The translations under genes were made by a program, and so were the position numbers. Source: Elusimicrobiota bacterium (GTDB lineage: Bacteria > Elusimicrobiota > Elusimicrobia > FEN-1173). Taken from it: 64,000 nt of DNA. The notes under the pieces were generated by a model. That model worked only from the letters and a program-made list of their open reading frames with translations, made no database searches and was not told where the DNA came from. Shown piece by piece: positions 49,010 to 56,981 of this stretch (position 1 is the stretch's first letter; each line of letters starts with the position of its first letter). The DNA lies in the NCBI GenBank assembly GCA_016715645.1, contig JADJZR010000002.1:124001-188000 (forward strand), given 5' to 3'.

Positions 49010-50041
49010 ATGCGACGAAGCAGGTTGAGGTGGGGCGTTGTGCTTTTTAGCGTTTTCAGCGGGGGGGCGTTCGCGGAGGGGCAAGCGGCAGATGGATTTC
49101 GTCCGTTGGGAATCCTGACCATTGGTTTTGAGAACGATGTTCTTGTGGGAAACGATAACCACTATACGAGCGGCCTGTCCCTGGGGTGGACCACCGCCGA
49201 ACTGAACACGCTGGGGCCAAAGAACGTGTTTTCCCAGGCCATGAACGTCTTTTCTTTTGTGCCGCCTTTAAGACGAGCCTCGAACAAAAAGTATGTCAAC
49301 TTTTCCGTGGTGCAGGAAATGTACACGCCGGTGGACATCGCGTCGGTCACGCCTCCCCCGGAGGACCAACCCTACGCGGGCGTTCTGATGGCGGACCTTA
49401 ATTTGCTCTCGAAGTCGGTGCGGTCTCTCCATCACGTGGGCCTTTCTGGCGGCGTCGTGGGTCCGGCTTCCGGCGCCCAGTGGGTTCAAGAAAAGTTTCA
49501 CGAATGGGTCGGCGCCGAAATCCCTCAAGGATGGAATTCTCAGTTGGGCAATGAACTTCTTTTAAACGTCGCGTATCAATACCACAGGCGTGTTCGTCGC
49601 GCAACGAAAGCCGACGGGGTCGATTTTGATCTCAGCCTCAACGGCGGAGGGTCCCTGGGAAATTACTTGACGGGGGCGAATGGGGGAGCCCTTTTCCGGT
49701 TCGGGAGTTCTCTTCCGGATACATATGGGTCCTTTGCTCTTCGGCGGGGAGGGGAGAGTTACGCGGGCCTGGAGACATCGTCAACGTCCTGGCGATGGTT
49801 TTTGTTCGCGCACCTGAACGGGCTGGGGGTGGCCCAATTTATTCCCACCGATGGCAACAGCTTTCGTGAAAGCGCTGTGGGGCACAGGGACAGTTTTTCG
49901 GTGGCGCTATCGTCTGGTTTTTTGGTCGTCTACCGTCGATTTCTGATGACGTATTCCATGAACACCGCCACTTACAACGGAGGGTTTCCTCGGAACAACG
50001 ATGAGAATTATGGATCCATCACTCTTTCGTTTGTTCTTTGA
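49010..50041 (+). CDS. lpxR: Lipid A 3'-O-deacylase family outer-membrane protein (LpxR-like)
   Basis: 343 residues from ATG 49010, which directly precedes a signal peptide ('WGVVLFSVFSGGAFA'). An upstream in-frame start would precede the signal. Family marks: 'GFENDVLVGNDNHYTSGLSLGWT' (Asn-Asp catalytic region), 'YTPVDIASVTPPPEDQPYAGVLMADL', 'HVGLSGGVVGPASGAQWVQEKFHEWVGAE' and 'GWNSQLGNE'. LpxR removes the 3'-acyloxyacyl group of lipid A in a calcium-dependent manner at the outer leaflet. It is divergent from the exporter operon and followed 92 bp later by a phospholipase A gene. It implies a lipopolysaccharide-bearing outer membrane. Confidence 0.9.
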   Translation: MRRSRLRWGVVLFSVFSGGAFAEGQAADGFRPLGILTIGFENDVLVGNDNHYTSGLSLGWTTAELNTLGPKNVFSQAMNVFSFVPPLRRASNKKYVNFSVVQEMYTPVDIASVTPPPEDQPYAGVLMADLNLLSKSVRSLHHVGLSGGVVGPASGAQWVQEKFHEWVGAEIPQGWNSQLGNELLLNVAYQYHRRVRRATKADGVDFDLSLNGGGSLGNYLTGANGGALFRFGSSLPDTYGSFALRRGGESYAGLETSSTSWRWFLFAHLNGLGVAQFIPTDGNSFRESAVGHRDSFSVALSSGFLVVYRRFLMTYSMNTATYNGGFPRNNDENYGSITLSFVL

Positions 50042-50133
50042 CGACATCGCGTTGTTTGAAGAAATCTCCCGCCGATTTCGGTTGTCCACGAAAATGGTAA
50101 AATATGGAAAATAGTTTTATTGGGAGAACACTC

Positions 50134-50979
50134 ATGAAGCGTTTTTTATGGCTGGCTTTAACAGCATTCCTATTTCCGATTGTGGCGAGCGCGGAGGACG
50201 TCTTGTCGGATGAAGAAGGGGAGAAACTGATCCTCCAGCAACAGCAGGCGGAGCGGAGGATACAGCAAACGGCGGAAAACACCCTCGGCACTAAGTCGGA
50301 CGTGTTTTCTCTCCACAAGCTTAACTACGCCGTCGTTGGATCGGACGATCTGATGCTCCAGTATGGTTTTAAATACCGCGCCATTGATACCAAACAATTG
50401 TATGTGGCGTTTACCAACTATATGATTTGGGAAGTTTATAAAGATTCCATTCCGGTTTACGACAATAATTTTAACCCGGAACTGTTTTACCGGTTTACCA
50501 CTGGCAGTAAATGGTTGCCGGTCATCGATGCCGGGTATTGGCACCTTTCCAACGGCCAAGCGGGACTCACGGGCCGATCGTGGGACCGGTTGGCGACGCG
50601 AATCCTTTTCGATCATTCGGATACGAAGAGACCCTCGCTCGTTTCAGTGGAAATTTTTCCGCTCACACTGAGCAAAGGCGACCACAATGAGGATATCGGT
50701 CAGTACCTCGGATGGTGGAACTTTAACGCCATGGTCAAAAATGTCTTTCAGCACCGGTCGGGACAAGGAATGGATGTCGGGTTTCAACTCTGGTCTGGGG
50801 ACAATGGGGTGCCTTTTGACAAGGGAAATTACAAAATCAATGTTCTTTACCCTTTCCACCTATGGCCAAATTTCAATCCGACCCTCATGCTTCAATATTT
50901 CGACGGGTATGGGGAAGTCATCCGGGACTACAACATTAAAACCGAAAAATTGAGGTTTGGCGTAGCCCTTTATTACTGA
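50134..50979 (+). CDS. pldA: Outer-membrane phospholipase A (OMPLA)
   Basis: 281 residues. ATG at 50134 follows GGGAGA and opens a signal peptide ('FLWLALTAFLFPIVASA'). The active site segment 'GYWHLSNGQAGLTGRSWDR' supplies His137 and Ser139 of the HxSNG motif, with Asn140. Later 'WWNFNAMVKNVF' and 'GYGEVIRDYNIKTEKLRFGVALYY' fit the last strands of the 12-strand barrel. OMPLA hydrolyses phospholipids that reach the outer leaflet and is switched on by membrane damage. Its pairing with LpxR suggests a small outer-membrane lipid-remodelling locus. Confidence 0.9.
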   Translation: MKRFLWLALTAFLFPIVASAEDVLSDEEGEKLILQQQQAERRIQQTAENTLGTKSDVFSLHKLNYAVVGSDDLMLQYGFKYRAIDTKQLYVAFTNYMIWEVYKDSIPVYDNNFNPELFYRFTTGSKWLPVIDAGYWHLSNGQAGLTGRSWDRLATRILFDHSDTKRPSLVSVEIFPLTLSKGDHNEDIGQYLGWWNFNAMVKNVFQHRSGQGMDVGFQLWSGDNGVPFDKGNYKINVLYPFHLWPNFNPTLMLQYFDGYGEVIRDYNIKTEKLRFGVALYY

Positions 50980-50984
50980 GACTT

Positions 50985-51045
50985 ACGGGCAATGCCGGTC
51001 GGTTAGGCGCGATATATCGTCGCCGCATTTTTAAATTAACGGTCC
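50985..51045. repeat. Repeat family 2, short related copy
   Basis: The stretch GCAATGCCGGTCGGTTAGGCG (about 50991-51011) matches GCAATGCCTGTCAGTTAAGCG at 34718-34737 in 18 of 21 bases. It is followed by the near-palindrome GCGATATATCGTCGC. It lies between the convergent pldA and hemerythrin genes and may also help terminate transcription. Confidence 0.45.
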
Positions 51046-51073
51046 CCGCACGAATCGATGGGACTCCGCTCAA

Positions 51074-51547
51074 TTAGAAGGCGGGAAAATATTGAGCCTG
51101 AGACATGGTTTCCAACTGGTTGTGGGGCATCAGCCGAACGGCTTCTGGAAAGATGTGTTCCTCTTCATTGCGCATATGCGGGGTAAAAACATCGGTCAGG
51201 CTTCGGAAACTTTTTGGCCATTCGGCATTGGGCGGGCGTGTCACCAGGTCCTGCTCCAAAGCATGAATGTGGTGTTCCAAGCCCATATGCTCATCCCGTA
51301 AATGATGGGAGATTTCCACCCGGGCCGTGTTCCCTTGCCCCTCGTCAAGGTATCCCAATAACGCGGGAAAAAGAACGGACGATTCCCGCTTCAGATGAAG
51401 TCGGTGCCTTTCGCTAAACCCTTGAACCAACGCCGAGGCTTGAACCAGGGTTTGTTCCTTGTTAGGGTCCGATGAAAGCGCCTCAAGTTCCTTAAATTTC
51501 TCGTTGAAAAAAGCATGGTCATCCACCAACTGATCAACAATGGTCAT
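51074..51547 (-). CDS. Hemerythrin-like HHE domain protein
   Basis: 157 residues after a GGGAGG site. The His and Glu ligands of a non-heme di-iron four-helix bundle are visible: 'LVDDHAFFNEKFKEL', 'ERHRLHLKRESSVLFPALL', 'HHLRDEHMGLEHHIHAL' and 'HMRNEEEHIFPEA'. Such proteins bind oxygen or sense/repair oxidative and nitrosative damage; the exact role is not deducible. It stands alone, converging on pldA. With katG it indicates exposure to oxygen. Confidence 0.9.
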   Translation of the reverse strand: MTIVDQLVDDHAFFNEKFKELEALSSDPNKEQTLVQASALVQGFSERHRLHLKRESSVLFPALLGYLDEGQGNTARVEISHHLRDEHMGLEHHIHALEQDLVTRPPNAEWPKSFRSLTDVFTPHMRNEEEHIFPEAVRLMPHNQLETMSQAQYFPAF

Positions 51548-51734
51548 GGAAACCTCCCAAAGAAAGGTGCCAATCCCGCAGAATTAGTATAGCACCTAAA
51601 AAGGAACCTGTTGCATCCAGCTTTTCTTTTGTTGGAAAGAGGCAATACATCGCTAAAATGAAGGAAATGATAAAATAGGGCGTATGAAAAATTATTCGAG
51701 ATGCACTGAGTAAAGTTCGTCAAATAAACCGAAG

Positions 51735-53531
51735 ATGACAAAATCCAACCGCTTATTGAAAGGGGTGTTTGTTGGCGTGGGGGTCATGGTTTTGTTTGTT
51801 GGCGTTCCGCCTTTCCTCATCCAATGGACGGTCAATTTAGTGGCCCGTCGCATGATATCGCCGCATTTTTCCCTTTCTTTGTTGGGACTTAACATCTTTA
51901 CAGGCAAGGCCCGCATGGGTGTCTCTCACTCGCAATCCCTGGGAATCAAGGACTACGTCGTCCACTGGGATTACCTTCCGCTCCGTCGACGAATTCTTCG
52001 AATCCCCCAGATAAAAATGAACGGGGTTTCCCTTCGGGTGGATCGGTTTCCCGATGGTTTGATTCAGATAGAGGACATTCAATTGAACCCCACCGAAACC
52101 TCTCCGCTGACGGAAAAGGCCGAACCGGACAAACCGTTCAAGCCCGTCACCATCCAGGTGGGAGAAGTCGCTCTTCGGGATGTCCAAATCGCGTTTAGCG
52201 ATCACAGCTCCGCCATGGAATTTCGACTTAAATTGGATCATTTCACGGTTCGGCCGGACCCAACGAAGAAGGACCCCGCCTTTTCCCTCACTGTGGGCTC
52301 CCGCCTTGAACGGACAGTTCGGTTTTCGGGAACGATCCAAGTGGAGGGCCTCACGGTTCAAATTCCACGGGATTCTATCTTCACGTCAAGTCGGAGCTCT
52401 GCCCTAATCGGTGCTTCCGGAAATGTAAGGGGCTCTTACCAGGTTGAAGATTTTTATTGGTTTGTTCTGCCCGACAAGGGGGGAGGGATTCAGGAATGGG
52501 CCCTTCACCTGGGGTCCTTTTCGACCCCAAGTCCTACTCGGTTCGAGGCGTCCAGCGATGGTCTACGCTCGCCTTTTTTATTGGTTTTTGATCCTGTCAT
52601 GTTGAATTTTGCCAACTTGGATTCCGCAAAACCCGAGCTCGAATCCAGCTTTTCTTTATCCGCTCAGCCGGCCAAGGGAGCTTCCCTTGAGCTTAATGGT
52701 AAAGGGCGGTTCTTTCAAACCCCCCCCTTCGTCGACCAGACCTTAGTGGTGAAGGACTTCCCGATCACCGCGCTTTCGCCTTTAGCGGAACGATTCATTA
52801 ATTATCGAATTACCAAGGGGCAATTGGATGTCGACGCGCAGACTCGGATCAACAAGAGTCACTTGGACGCCAAAAACGAAGTGGTATTCAATAATCTCTC
52901 ACTCGATAAACTCGGTTCAAAAACAAAGGATCCCCTGGGCGACAGGCTGGGGATGCCTCTGGGAACCGCCGTGGCCCTGTTGAAGGACGCGAAGGGAAAC
53001 ATCAATTTAAGAATTCCGGTGTCAGCCGATTTGACGGATCCTAATGTCTCACCGAGTTCCTTGGTGAAGCAGGCCGGTATCAAAGGAGTCCAATCGGGCG
53101 TTACGGCCGCGCTCAGGGGGTCCTTTTCCACCAGCGTTTCTAAGTTGGGGGCGGGGGCCTTCTCCTTGGACCTGCCCCACGTTGATTTCGTCTCCGGCCA
53201 GGATGTCCTGCTGAAGGAAGGAATTAAAACGCTGGATAAACTGGCCCACCTCCTGGCTCAACGTCCAATGGTCATTGTCCATCTTGGAGGAGTGGCCACT
53301 TCCATGGACGTCTACTCTATCCGAGGATCTAGAAAGGGGAAAAAGCCCCTCCCACTCCCATCGTTGGGGGAATCTGAAAAAAAGGCTGTTTTTGATTTGG
53401 CCGAACGACGCGCGGAGGCCTGTCGAACCTATTTAAAAATAAAACATGGTCTTGGGGCCGAACGGTTGGCCAAATCCGAACCGGGTTACTCAGCAGACAC
53501 CACAAACCCAAGGGTTGAGATTGTTTTTTAG
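51735..53531 (+). CDS. DUF748/AsmA-like envelope protein
   Basis: 598 residues with an N-terminal membrane helix ('GVFVGVGVMVLFVGVPPFLIQW'). DUF748 features follow: 'IKMNGVSLRVDRFPDGLIQIEDIQ', 'VALRDVQIAFSDHSS', 'TKGQLDVDAQTRINKSHLDAKNEVVFNNLSLDKLG', 'DPLGDRLGMPLGTAVALLKDAKGNINLRIPVSADL'. The C-terminal ~110 residues resemble an OmpA-like peptidoglycan-binding region ('LAERRAEACRTYLKIKHGLGAERL'). Predicted periplasm-spanning protein, possibly in lipid or envelope homeostasis. The ribosome site is weak. It converges with a small barrel gene 36 bp away. Confidence 0.85.
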   Translation: MTKSNRLLKGVFVGVGVMVLFVGVPPFLIQWTVNLVARRMISPHFSLSLLGLNIFTGKARMGVSHSQSLGIKDYVVHWDYLPLRRRILRIPQIKMNGVSLRVDRFPDGLIQIEDIQLNPTETSPLTEKAEPDKPFKPVTIQVGEVALRDVQIAFSDHSSAMEFRLKLDHFTVRPDPTKKDPAFSLTVGSRLERTVRFSGTIQVEGLTVQIPRDSIFTSSRSSALIGASGNVRGSYQVEDFYWFVLPDKGGGIQEWALHLGSFSTPSPTRFEASSDGLRSPFLLVFDPVMLNFANLDSAKPELESSFSLSAQPAKGASLELNGKGRFFQTPPFVDQTLVVKDFPITALSPLAERFINYRITKGQLDVDAQTRINKSHLDAKNEVVFNNLSLDKLGSKTKDPLGDRLGMPLGTAVALLKDAKGNINLRIPVSADLTDPNVSPSSLVKQAGIKGVQSGVTAALRGSFSTSVSKLGAGAFSLDLPHVDFVSGQDVLLKEGIKTLDKLAHLLAQRPMVIVHLGGVATSMDVYSIRGSRKGKKPLPLPSLGESEKKAVFDLAERRAEACRTYLKIKHGLGAERLAKSEPGYSADTTNPRVEIVF

Positions 53532-53546
53532 TGGAAGATCCTCTGC

Positions 53547-53573
53547 AATTAGGACGAAAAAACTCGCCTAATT
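53547..53573. terminator. Possible bidirectional terminator
   Basis: AATTAGG and CCTAATT pair around an A-rich loop between the convergent DUF748 and barrel genes. Seven base pairs, AT-rich, no long T run, so the call is weak. It also covers the last coding bases of the minus-strand gene. Confidence 0.3.
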
Positions 53574-54017
53574 AAAATACCAACGAAATCCGAAGCTTCC
53601 ATCCAATTCAGTATCGGTGTCTGGTGTTAGGACAAACACGGGAACCAATTCGCCGTAAAAAGAAAAGGGCGCTGCACCCAGAAAGTATTCCGCTCCCACG
53701 GGAATGCGTATTCCCCATTTGTTGTCAGAACTATCCCTGCTCTCAAACGAGCCGCCTAACCCCAGATATGCAAAGAAAGCGCTTCCCCCCGTATTCTCGT
53801 TCGCGACAAAATTCACAAAGTAATCCCCCCACATTGTCAGGTCACTGTCAAACGAAACACCAAGGTCGAAGGCATTTCTGCTATTCATCCAATATTTGTA
53901 GTTCAAGCCGGTCGGATCGCCGAAAGAAAGGCCTAATCCCATTTTTCCTGAATTCTGAGCCATCGCAGTGCCTGCCAATGACAACAGCAACAATGCCCCT
54001 AACAATTTATTTTTCAT
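53568..54017 (-). CDS. Small secreted outer-membrane beta-barrel protein
   Basis: 149 residues. ATG at 54017 follows AAGGAGG and begins a signal peptide ('LLGALLLLSLAGTAMA'). The mature part has barrel-like strands: 'GKMGLGLSFGDPTGLNYKYWM', 'NAFDLGVSFDSDLTMWGDYFVNFV', 'AFFAYLGLGGSFE', 'WGIRIPVGAEYFLG', 'GSFGFRWYFN'. An aromatic C-terminal residue pair before Asn fits an outer-membrane protein. No named family was recognised. The gene stands alone; the upstream gap is long. Confidence 0.75.
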   Translation of the reverse strand: MKNKLLGALLLLSLAGTAMAQNSGKMGLGLSFGDPTGLNYKYWMNSRNAFDLGVSFDSDLTMWGDYFVNFVANENTGGSAFFAYLGLGGSFESRDSSDNKWGIRIPVGAEYFLGAAPFSFYGELVPVFVLTPDTDTELDGSFGFRWYFN

Positions 54018-54367
54018 GAACAATCCTCCTTGTTTTTTTATGGTCTCAGAAAGACGGTAATCTGATTCACCCCTCTTCGTGCTTGCGTGAATTCTAACAA
54101 AATAATATGTGTTGTAAACGGAATAACGAAAGGGGACGTGCGTAATGATTGTGACAGAATCAAGACCGAAATTCCCGCCAAAATCCATTCCATGAATTCG
54201 TGCCGGCCCTGCCGAGGCGGAGGTTGTTTTCAAAAGACTGGCCATCTCCGCGATCGATTGGCCGAGATGTTCCGTAATGAAATGTGGTAGGCTTTGATTG
54301 ATATTGGAGACGTTGATTTATTATATGGGTGAGCACGTCCAACGTTTTTTAATAATCAGGGGGGGGT
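54018..54367. other. Non-coding gap upstream of the glgP remnant
   Basis: About 350 bases between divergent genes. It must hold the promoter of the small barrel gene. No convincing -35/-10 pair, RNA gene or conserved protein fragment was seen; a short frame on the minus strand (54160-54245) shows no recognisable protein. The last 12 bases are G-rich before ATG 54368. Confidence 0.4.
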
Positions 54368-54771
54368 ATGAGCAAAAAAACAACATCTTCCACTCAGGTC
54401 GGCGGGAACGGGCTACCCCCTCTCGCTCAATCGGTAATCAAGAAGGTTCTTTTCCTTCAGGGTAAAACGGTCCGTTTCGCCAGTTTGAACGATTTTTATA
54501 TGGGTTCTCCTACGCGGTGCGCGACCGCCTTCTTCAACGCTGGGTGGAAACCCTCGAGACGAATCTCTCGCAAGAGGTGAAGGTGGCCTGTTATTTATCG
54601 GCCGAATTCTTGATGGGCCCCCAGTTGGAAAACAATCTGGTCAATCTTGGAATTCAAACCGAAGCTCGGGAGGCGGCACAGGCTCTCGGAAAGGGACTCG
54701 ACGATATCCTGGCCCACGAAAAGGAACCGGGCCTCGGCAACGGCGGGCCCTTGCCTGAAAATTTCAGTTGA
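54368..54771 (+). pseudogene. glgP: N-terminal remnant of glycogen/alpha-glucan phosphorylase
   Basis: Two frames together read 'KTVRFASLNDFYMG' then 'AVRDRLLQRWVETLETNLSQEVKVACYLSAEFLMGPQLENNLVNLGI' and 'DDILAHEKEPGLGNGG'. This is the unmistakable start of the GlgP family, which normally exceeds 800 residues. A missing T near 54504 shifts the frame. The coding sequence stops right after 'GLGNGG', before the conserved 'LGRLAACF', and is replaced by hairpin-rich repeat sequence. Only about 134 residues remain, without the pyridoxal phosphate site, so it is inactive. Confidence 0.85.
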
Positions 54772-54825
54772 CTGAGCATTTCCGCCCGGGAGGGCTGAAA
54801 AATTCTGTTCCGGACCCTGTCGACG

Positions 54826-54867
54826 GTAGCCCCGTGCCAACCGGGGAATCCCGGTTAGTGGGGCAAC
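54826..54867. repeat. Nested hairpin, repeat family 2-like
   Basis: GTAGCCCC pairs with GGGGCAAC at the base and AACCGGG with CCCGGTT at the tip, followed by TTTTAAATCTTTT. The outer arms resemble the ends of the element at 34737-34820. It directly follows the truncated glgP and may also act as a terminator before ldhA. Confidence 0.55.
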
Positions 54868-54955
54868 TTTTAAATCTTTTCAACAGAAAAATGACAAAAT
54901 AGAGTGGAATCAAACTAAATACGGCAAAGGGAAAGCCTCTTAGGAGGAATTGTCC

Positions 54956-55966
54956 ATGATAGAAATCGCTGTTTTTGACACGAAAGCTTATGATCGAACT
55001 GCGTTGGCGGCGGCCAGCGCCGACCTTCGGTGGCGGTTTTTGGATTTTCGACTCTCGGTTGAATCCGCGAGTTTGGCCCGTGGGGCCGCGGCGGCGTGCG
55101 TTTTTGTGAATGACCGGTTGGATCGGCCCTGTTTGAAAGCGCTTGTGGAGGCCGGGGTGAAAATGGTGGCGTTCCGGTGCGCGGGTTTCAATAATCTGGA
55201 TGCGGCCGCGGCCAAAGAATTGGGGCTAACGGTTACGCGGGTGCCGGCTTACTCGCCCTACGCGGTGGCGGAACATGTGGTGGCTCTGTTGTTGGCGCTA
55301 AACCGCAAGATACATCGGGCCTACAACCGCGTGCGGGAAATGAACTTTTCCATCGCGGGTCTTGAGGGGTTTGATCTCAACGGAAAGACCGCCGGCATTG
55401 TGGGAACGGGCAAAATCGGGCGCATCGCGGCCAAAATATTGAAAGGGTTCGGCATGCGGGTTTTGGCTTTCGATCTTTATCCCGATCCCGCCTGGGCCAA
55501 GTCCATTGGCGTCGAATACGCCGACCTCCGGACGGTGGCGAAAGAAAGCGATGTGGTGTCTCTCCATTTGCCGTTAACGCCGGAAACCAAACACATCGTC
55601 CGCGCGGACACAATAAAATTGATGAAACCCGGCGCGATTCTGATCAACGTGAGCCGCGGTCAATTGGTCGACACCACCGCCCTCATCGACGCCTTGAAGT
55701 CCGGCCAGCTGGGCGGCGTGGGGTTGGATGTGTATGAAGAAGAGGAAGGCGTGTTCTTTGAGGATCTATCGGGCCAAATTCTCAAAGACGACGAATTGGC
55801 CCGGCTCCTCACTTTTCCAAACGTGATCATCACCGCCCATCAGGCCTTTTTAACGCGGGAAGCCCTGGGAGAAATCGCCCGTGTGATGGTTGAAAACATC
55901 CAGGCGTTTTCAACAGGCAAGCCGTTGTTGGATGGGACCGTGTTGGTTCCTGGAGGAAACAATTGA
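54956..55966 (+). CDS. ldhA: D-lactate dehydrogenase (2-hydroxyacid dehydrogenase family)
   Basis: 336 residues. ATG 54956 lies eight bases after AGGAGG; the TTG at 54950 is too close. NAD-binding motif 'TAGIVGTGKIGRIAAKIL' and catalytic segments 'LINVSRGQLVD' (Arg), 'VGLDVYEEEEGVFFEDLSGQIL' (Glu region) and 'VIITAHQAFLT' (His) match fermentative D-LDH (LdhA), where 'FFED' and 'HQAFLT' are typical. It reduces pyruvate to D-lactate, regenerating NAD+. It is followed by ppk2 with overlapping stop/start and lies near pfk and pyk, suggesting a fermentative glycolysis cluster. Confidence 0.92.
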   Translation: MIEIAVFDTKAYDRTALAAASADLRWRFLDFRLSVESASLARGAAAACVFVNDRLDRPCLKALVEAGVKMVAFRCAGFNNLDAAAAKELGLTVTRVPAYSPYAVAEHVVALLLALNRKIHRAYNRVREMNFSIAGLEGFDLNGKTAGIVGTGKIGRIAAKILKGFGMRVLAFDLYPDPAWAKSIGVEYADLRTVAKESDVVSLHLPLTPETKHIVRADTIKLMKPGAILINVSRGQLVDTTALIDALKSGQLGGVGLDVYEEEEGVFFEDLSGQILKDDELARLLTFPNVIITAHQAFLTREALGEIARVMVENIQAFSTGKPLLDGTVLVPGGNN

Positions 55967-56868
55967 AACTTAAAAAGTTACTCAAAATGGCGTATTATTT
56001 TGCGGAACCCTACTGTGTGACGAACGGAGGCAAGTTTCGGTTAAAAGACGTTGACCCCGGGGACACCGGGGAGCTCACCGATGAGGACAAACCCGCGGCC
56101 AAGGAAGGGTTGGCCATGGGGGTGGAAGCTCTGAACGAGATGCAACAAATGCTATACGCCCAGGACAAGTGGGCGGTTCTCCTGATCTTTCAGGCCATGG
56201 ACGCCGCCGGCAAGGACGGCGCGATCCGCCACGTCATGTCCGGCGTTAATCCCCAGGGGTGCCAGGTTTACTCTTTCAAAACGCCGTCGGCGGAAGAGTT
56301 GGACCACGATTTCATGTGGCGGTCCATGAAAGCCCTCCCCGAACGGGGCCGTATCGGGATATTTAACCGGTCCTACTACGAAGAGACATTGGTGGTTCGG
56401 GTTCATGAGGAACTTTTAAGGCACCAAAAGATCCCGCCTCAACTCGTGGGTAAGTCCATCTGGGATGAACGGTTCCAGGACATTCGAAAGATGGAACGCT
56501 ACCTCTCTCGCAACGGCGTGCTCATTCGAAAGTTTTTCCTCCATGTGTCGAAAAAGGAACAAAAAAAACGTTTCTTGGAACGGCTTGAAACTCCGGAGAA
56601 GCATTGGAAGTTTTCCCTGGGCGACGCGAAGGAGCGGGGGCACTGGGATGACTACATGTCTGCCTACGAAGACATGATCCGCAACACCGCCACCGACCAT
56701 GCGCCCTGGTATGTGATTCCGGCGGATAACAAGTGGTACACGCGTTTAATCGTGGCGGCCGCGGTGATAGACGGGTTGGCCTCTTTGGACCTGCACTTTC
56801 CAAAAGTGGGCCCCGAAAAGCGGGCCGAACTCGACACCGCCCGTCGAGCACTGTTGGCAGAACGATAA
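55963..56868 (+). CDS. ppk2: Polyphosphate kinase 2 family protein
   Basis: 301 residues. A TTG start at 55963 overlaps the ldhA stop, six bases after GGAGG; ATG 55987 is an alternative that would lose eight residues. Walker A-like 'IFQAMDAAGKDGAIRHVMSGVNPQGCQV', lid region and Walker B 'GRIGIFNRSYYEETLVVRVH' are diagnostic, as are 'WKFSLGDAKERGHWDDYMSAYEDMI' and 'APWYVIPADNKWYTRLIVA'. PPK2 enzymes phosphorylate nucleoside mono- or diphosphates using polyphosphate, or run in reverse; the subclass cannot be told by eye. Coupling to ldhA is suggested by the overlap. Confidence 0.93.
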   Translation: MKLKKLLKMAYYFAEPYCVTNGGKFRLKDVDPGDTGELTDEDKPAAKEGLAMGVEALNEMQQMLYAQDKWAVLLIFQAMDAAGKDGAIRHVMSGVNPQGCQVYSFKTPSAEELDHDFMWRSMKALPERGRIGIFNRSYYEETLVVRVHEELLRHQKIPPQLVGKSIWDERFQDIRKMERYLSRNGVLIRKFFLHVSKKEQKKRFLERLETPEKHWKFSLGDAKERGHWDDYMSAYEDMIRNTATDHAPWYVIPADNKWYTRLIVAAAVIDGLASLDLHFPKVGPEKRAELDTARRALLAER

Positions 56869-56934
56869 AGGATGAACTCCCAAAGAGGTTCTTTCTTGAT
56901 CGGTTGTTTTTTTTGGGGGGGGGGCGTCCCAGAC

Positions 56935-56975
56935 ATGTTATTTAGTTTGATTAAGTAACAATATTATGTTATTTA
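56935..56975 (+). promoter_or_regulatory. Direct repeats ATGTTATTTA before the DUF4143 ATPase
   Basis: ATGTTATTTA occurs at 56935-56944 and again at 56966-56975, 31 bp apart, on the same helix face. TAACA at 56956-56960 is an inverted half. The second copy ends six bases before ATG 56982, leaving no room for a normal ribosome site. It may be an operator or part of the promoter. Confidence 0.35.
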
Positions 56976-56981
56976 ACTGAC

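Noticed and set aside
54160..54245. N-terminal extension of the small barrel protein beginning at 54245
   Set aside because: ATG 54017 has a strong ribosome site and signal peptide; the upstream frame carries neither.
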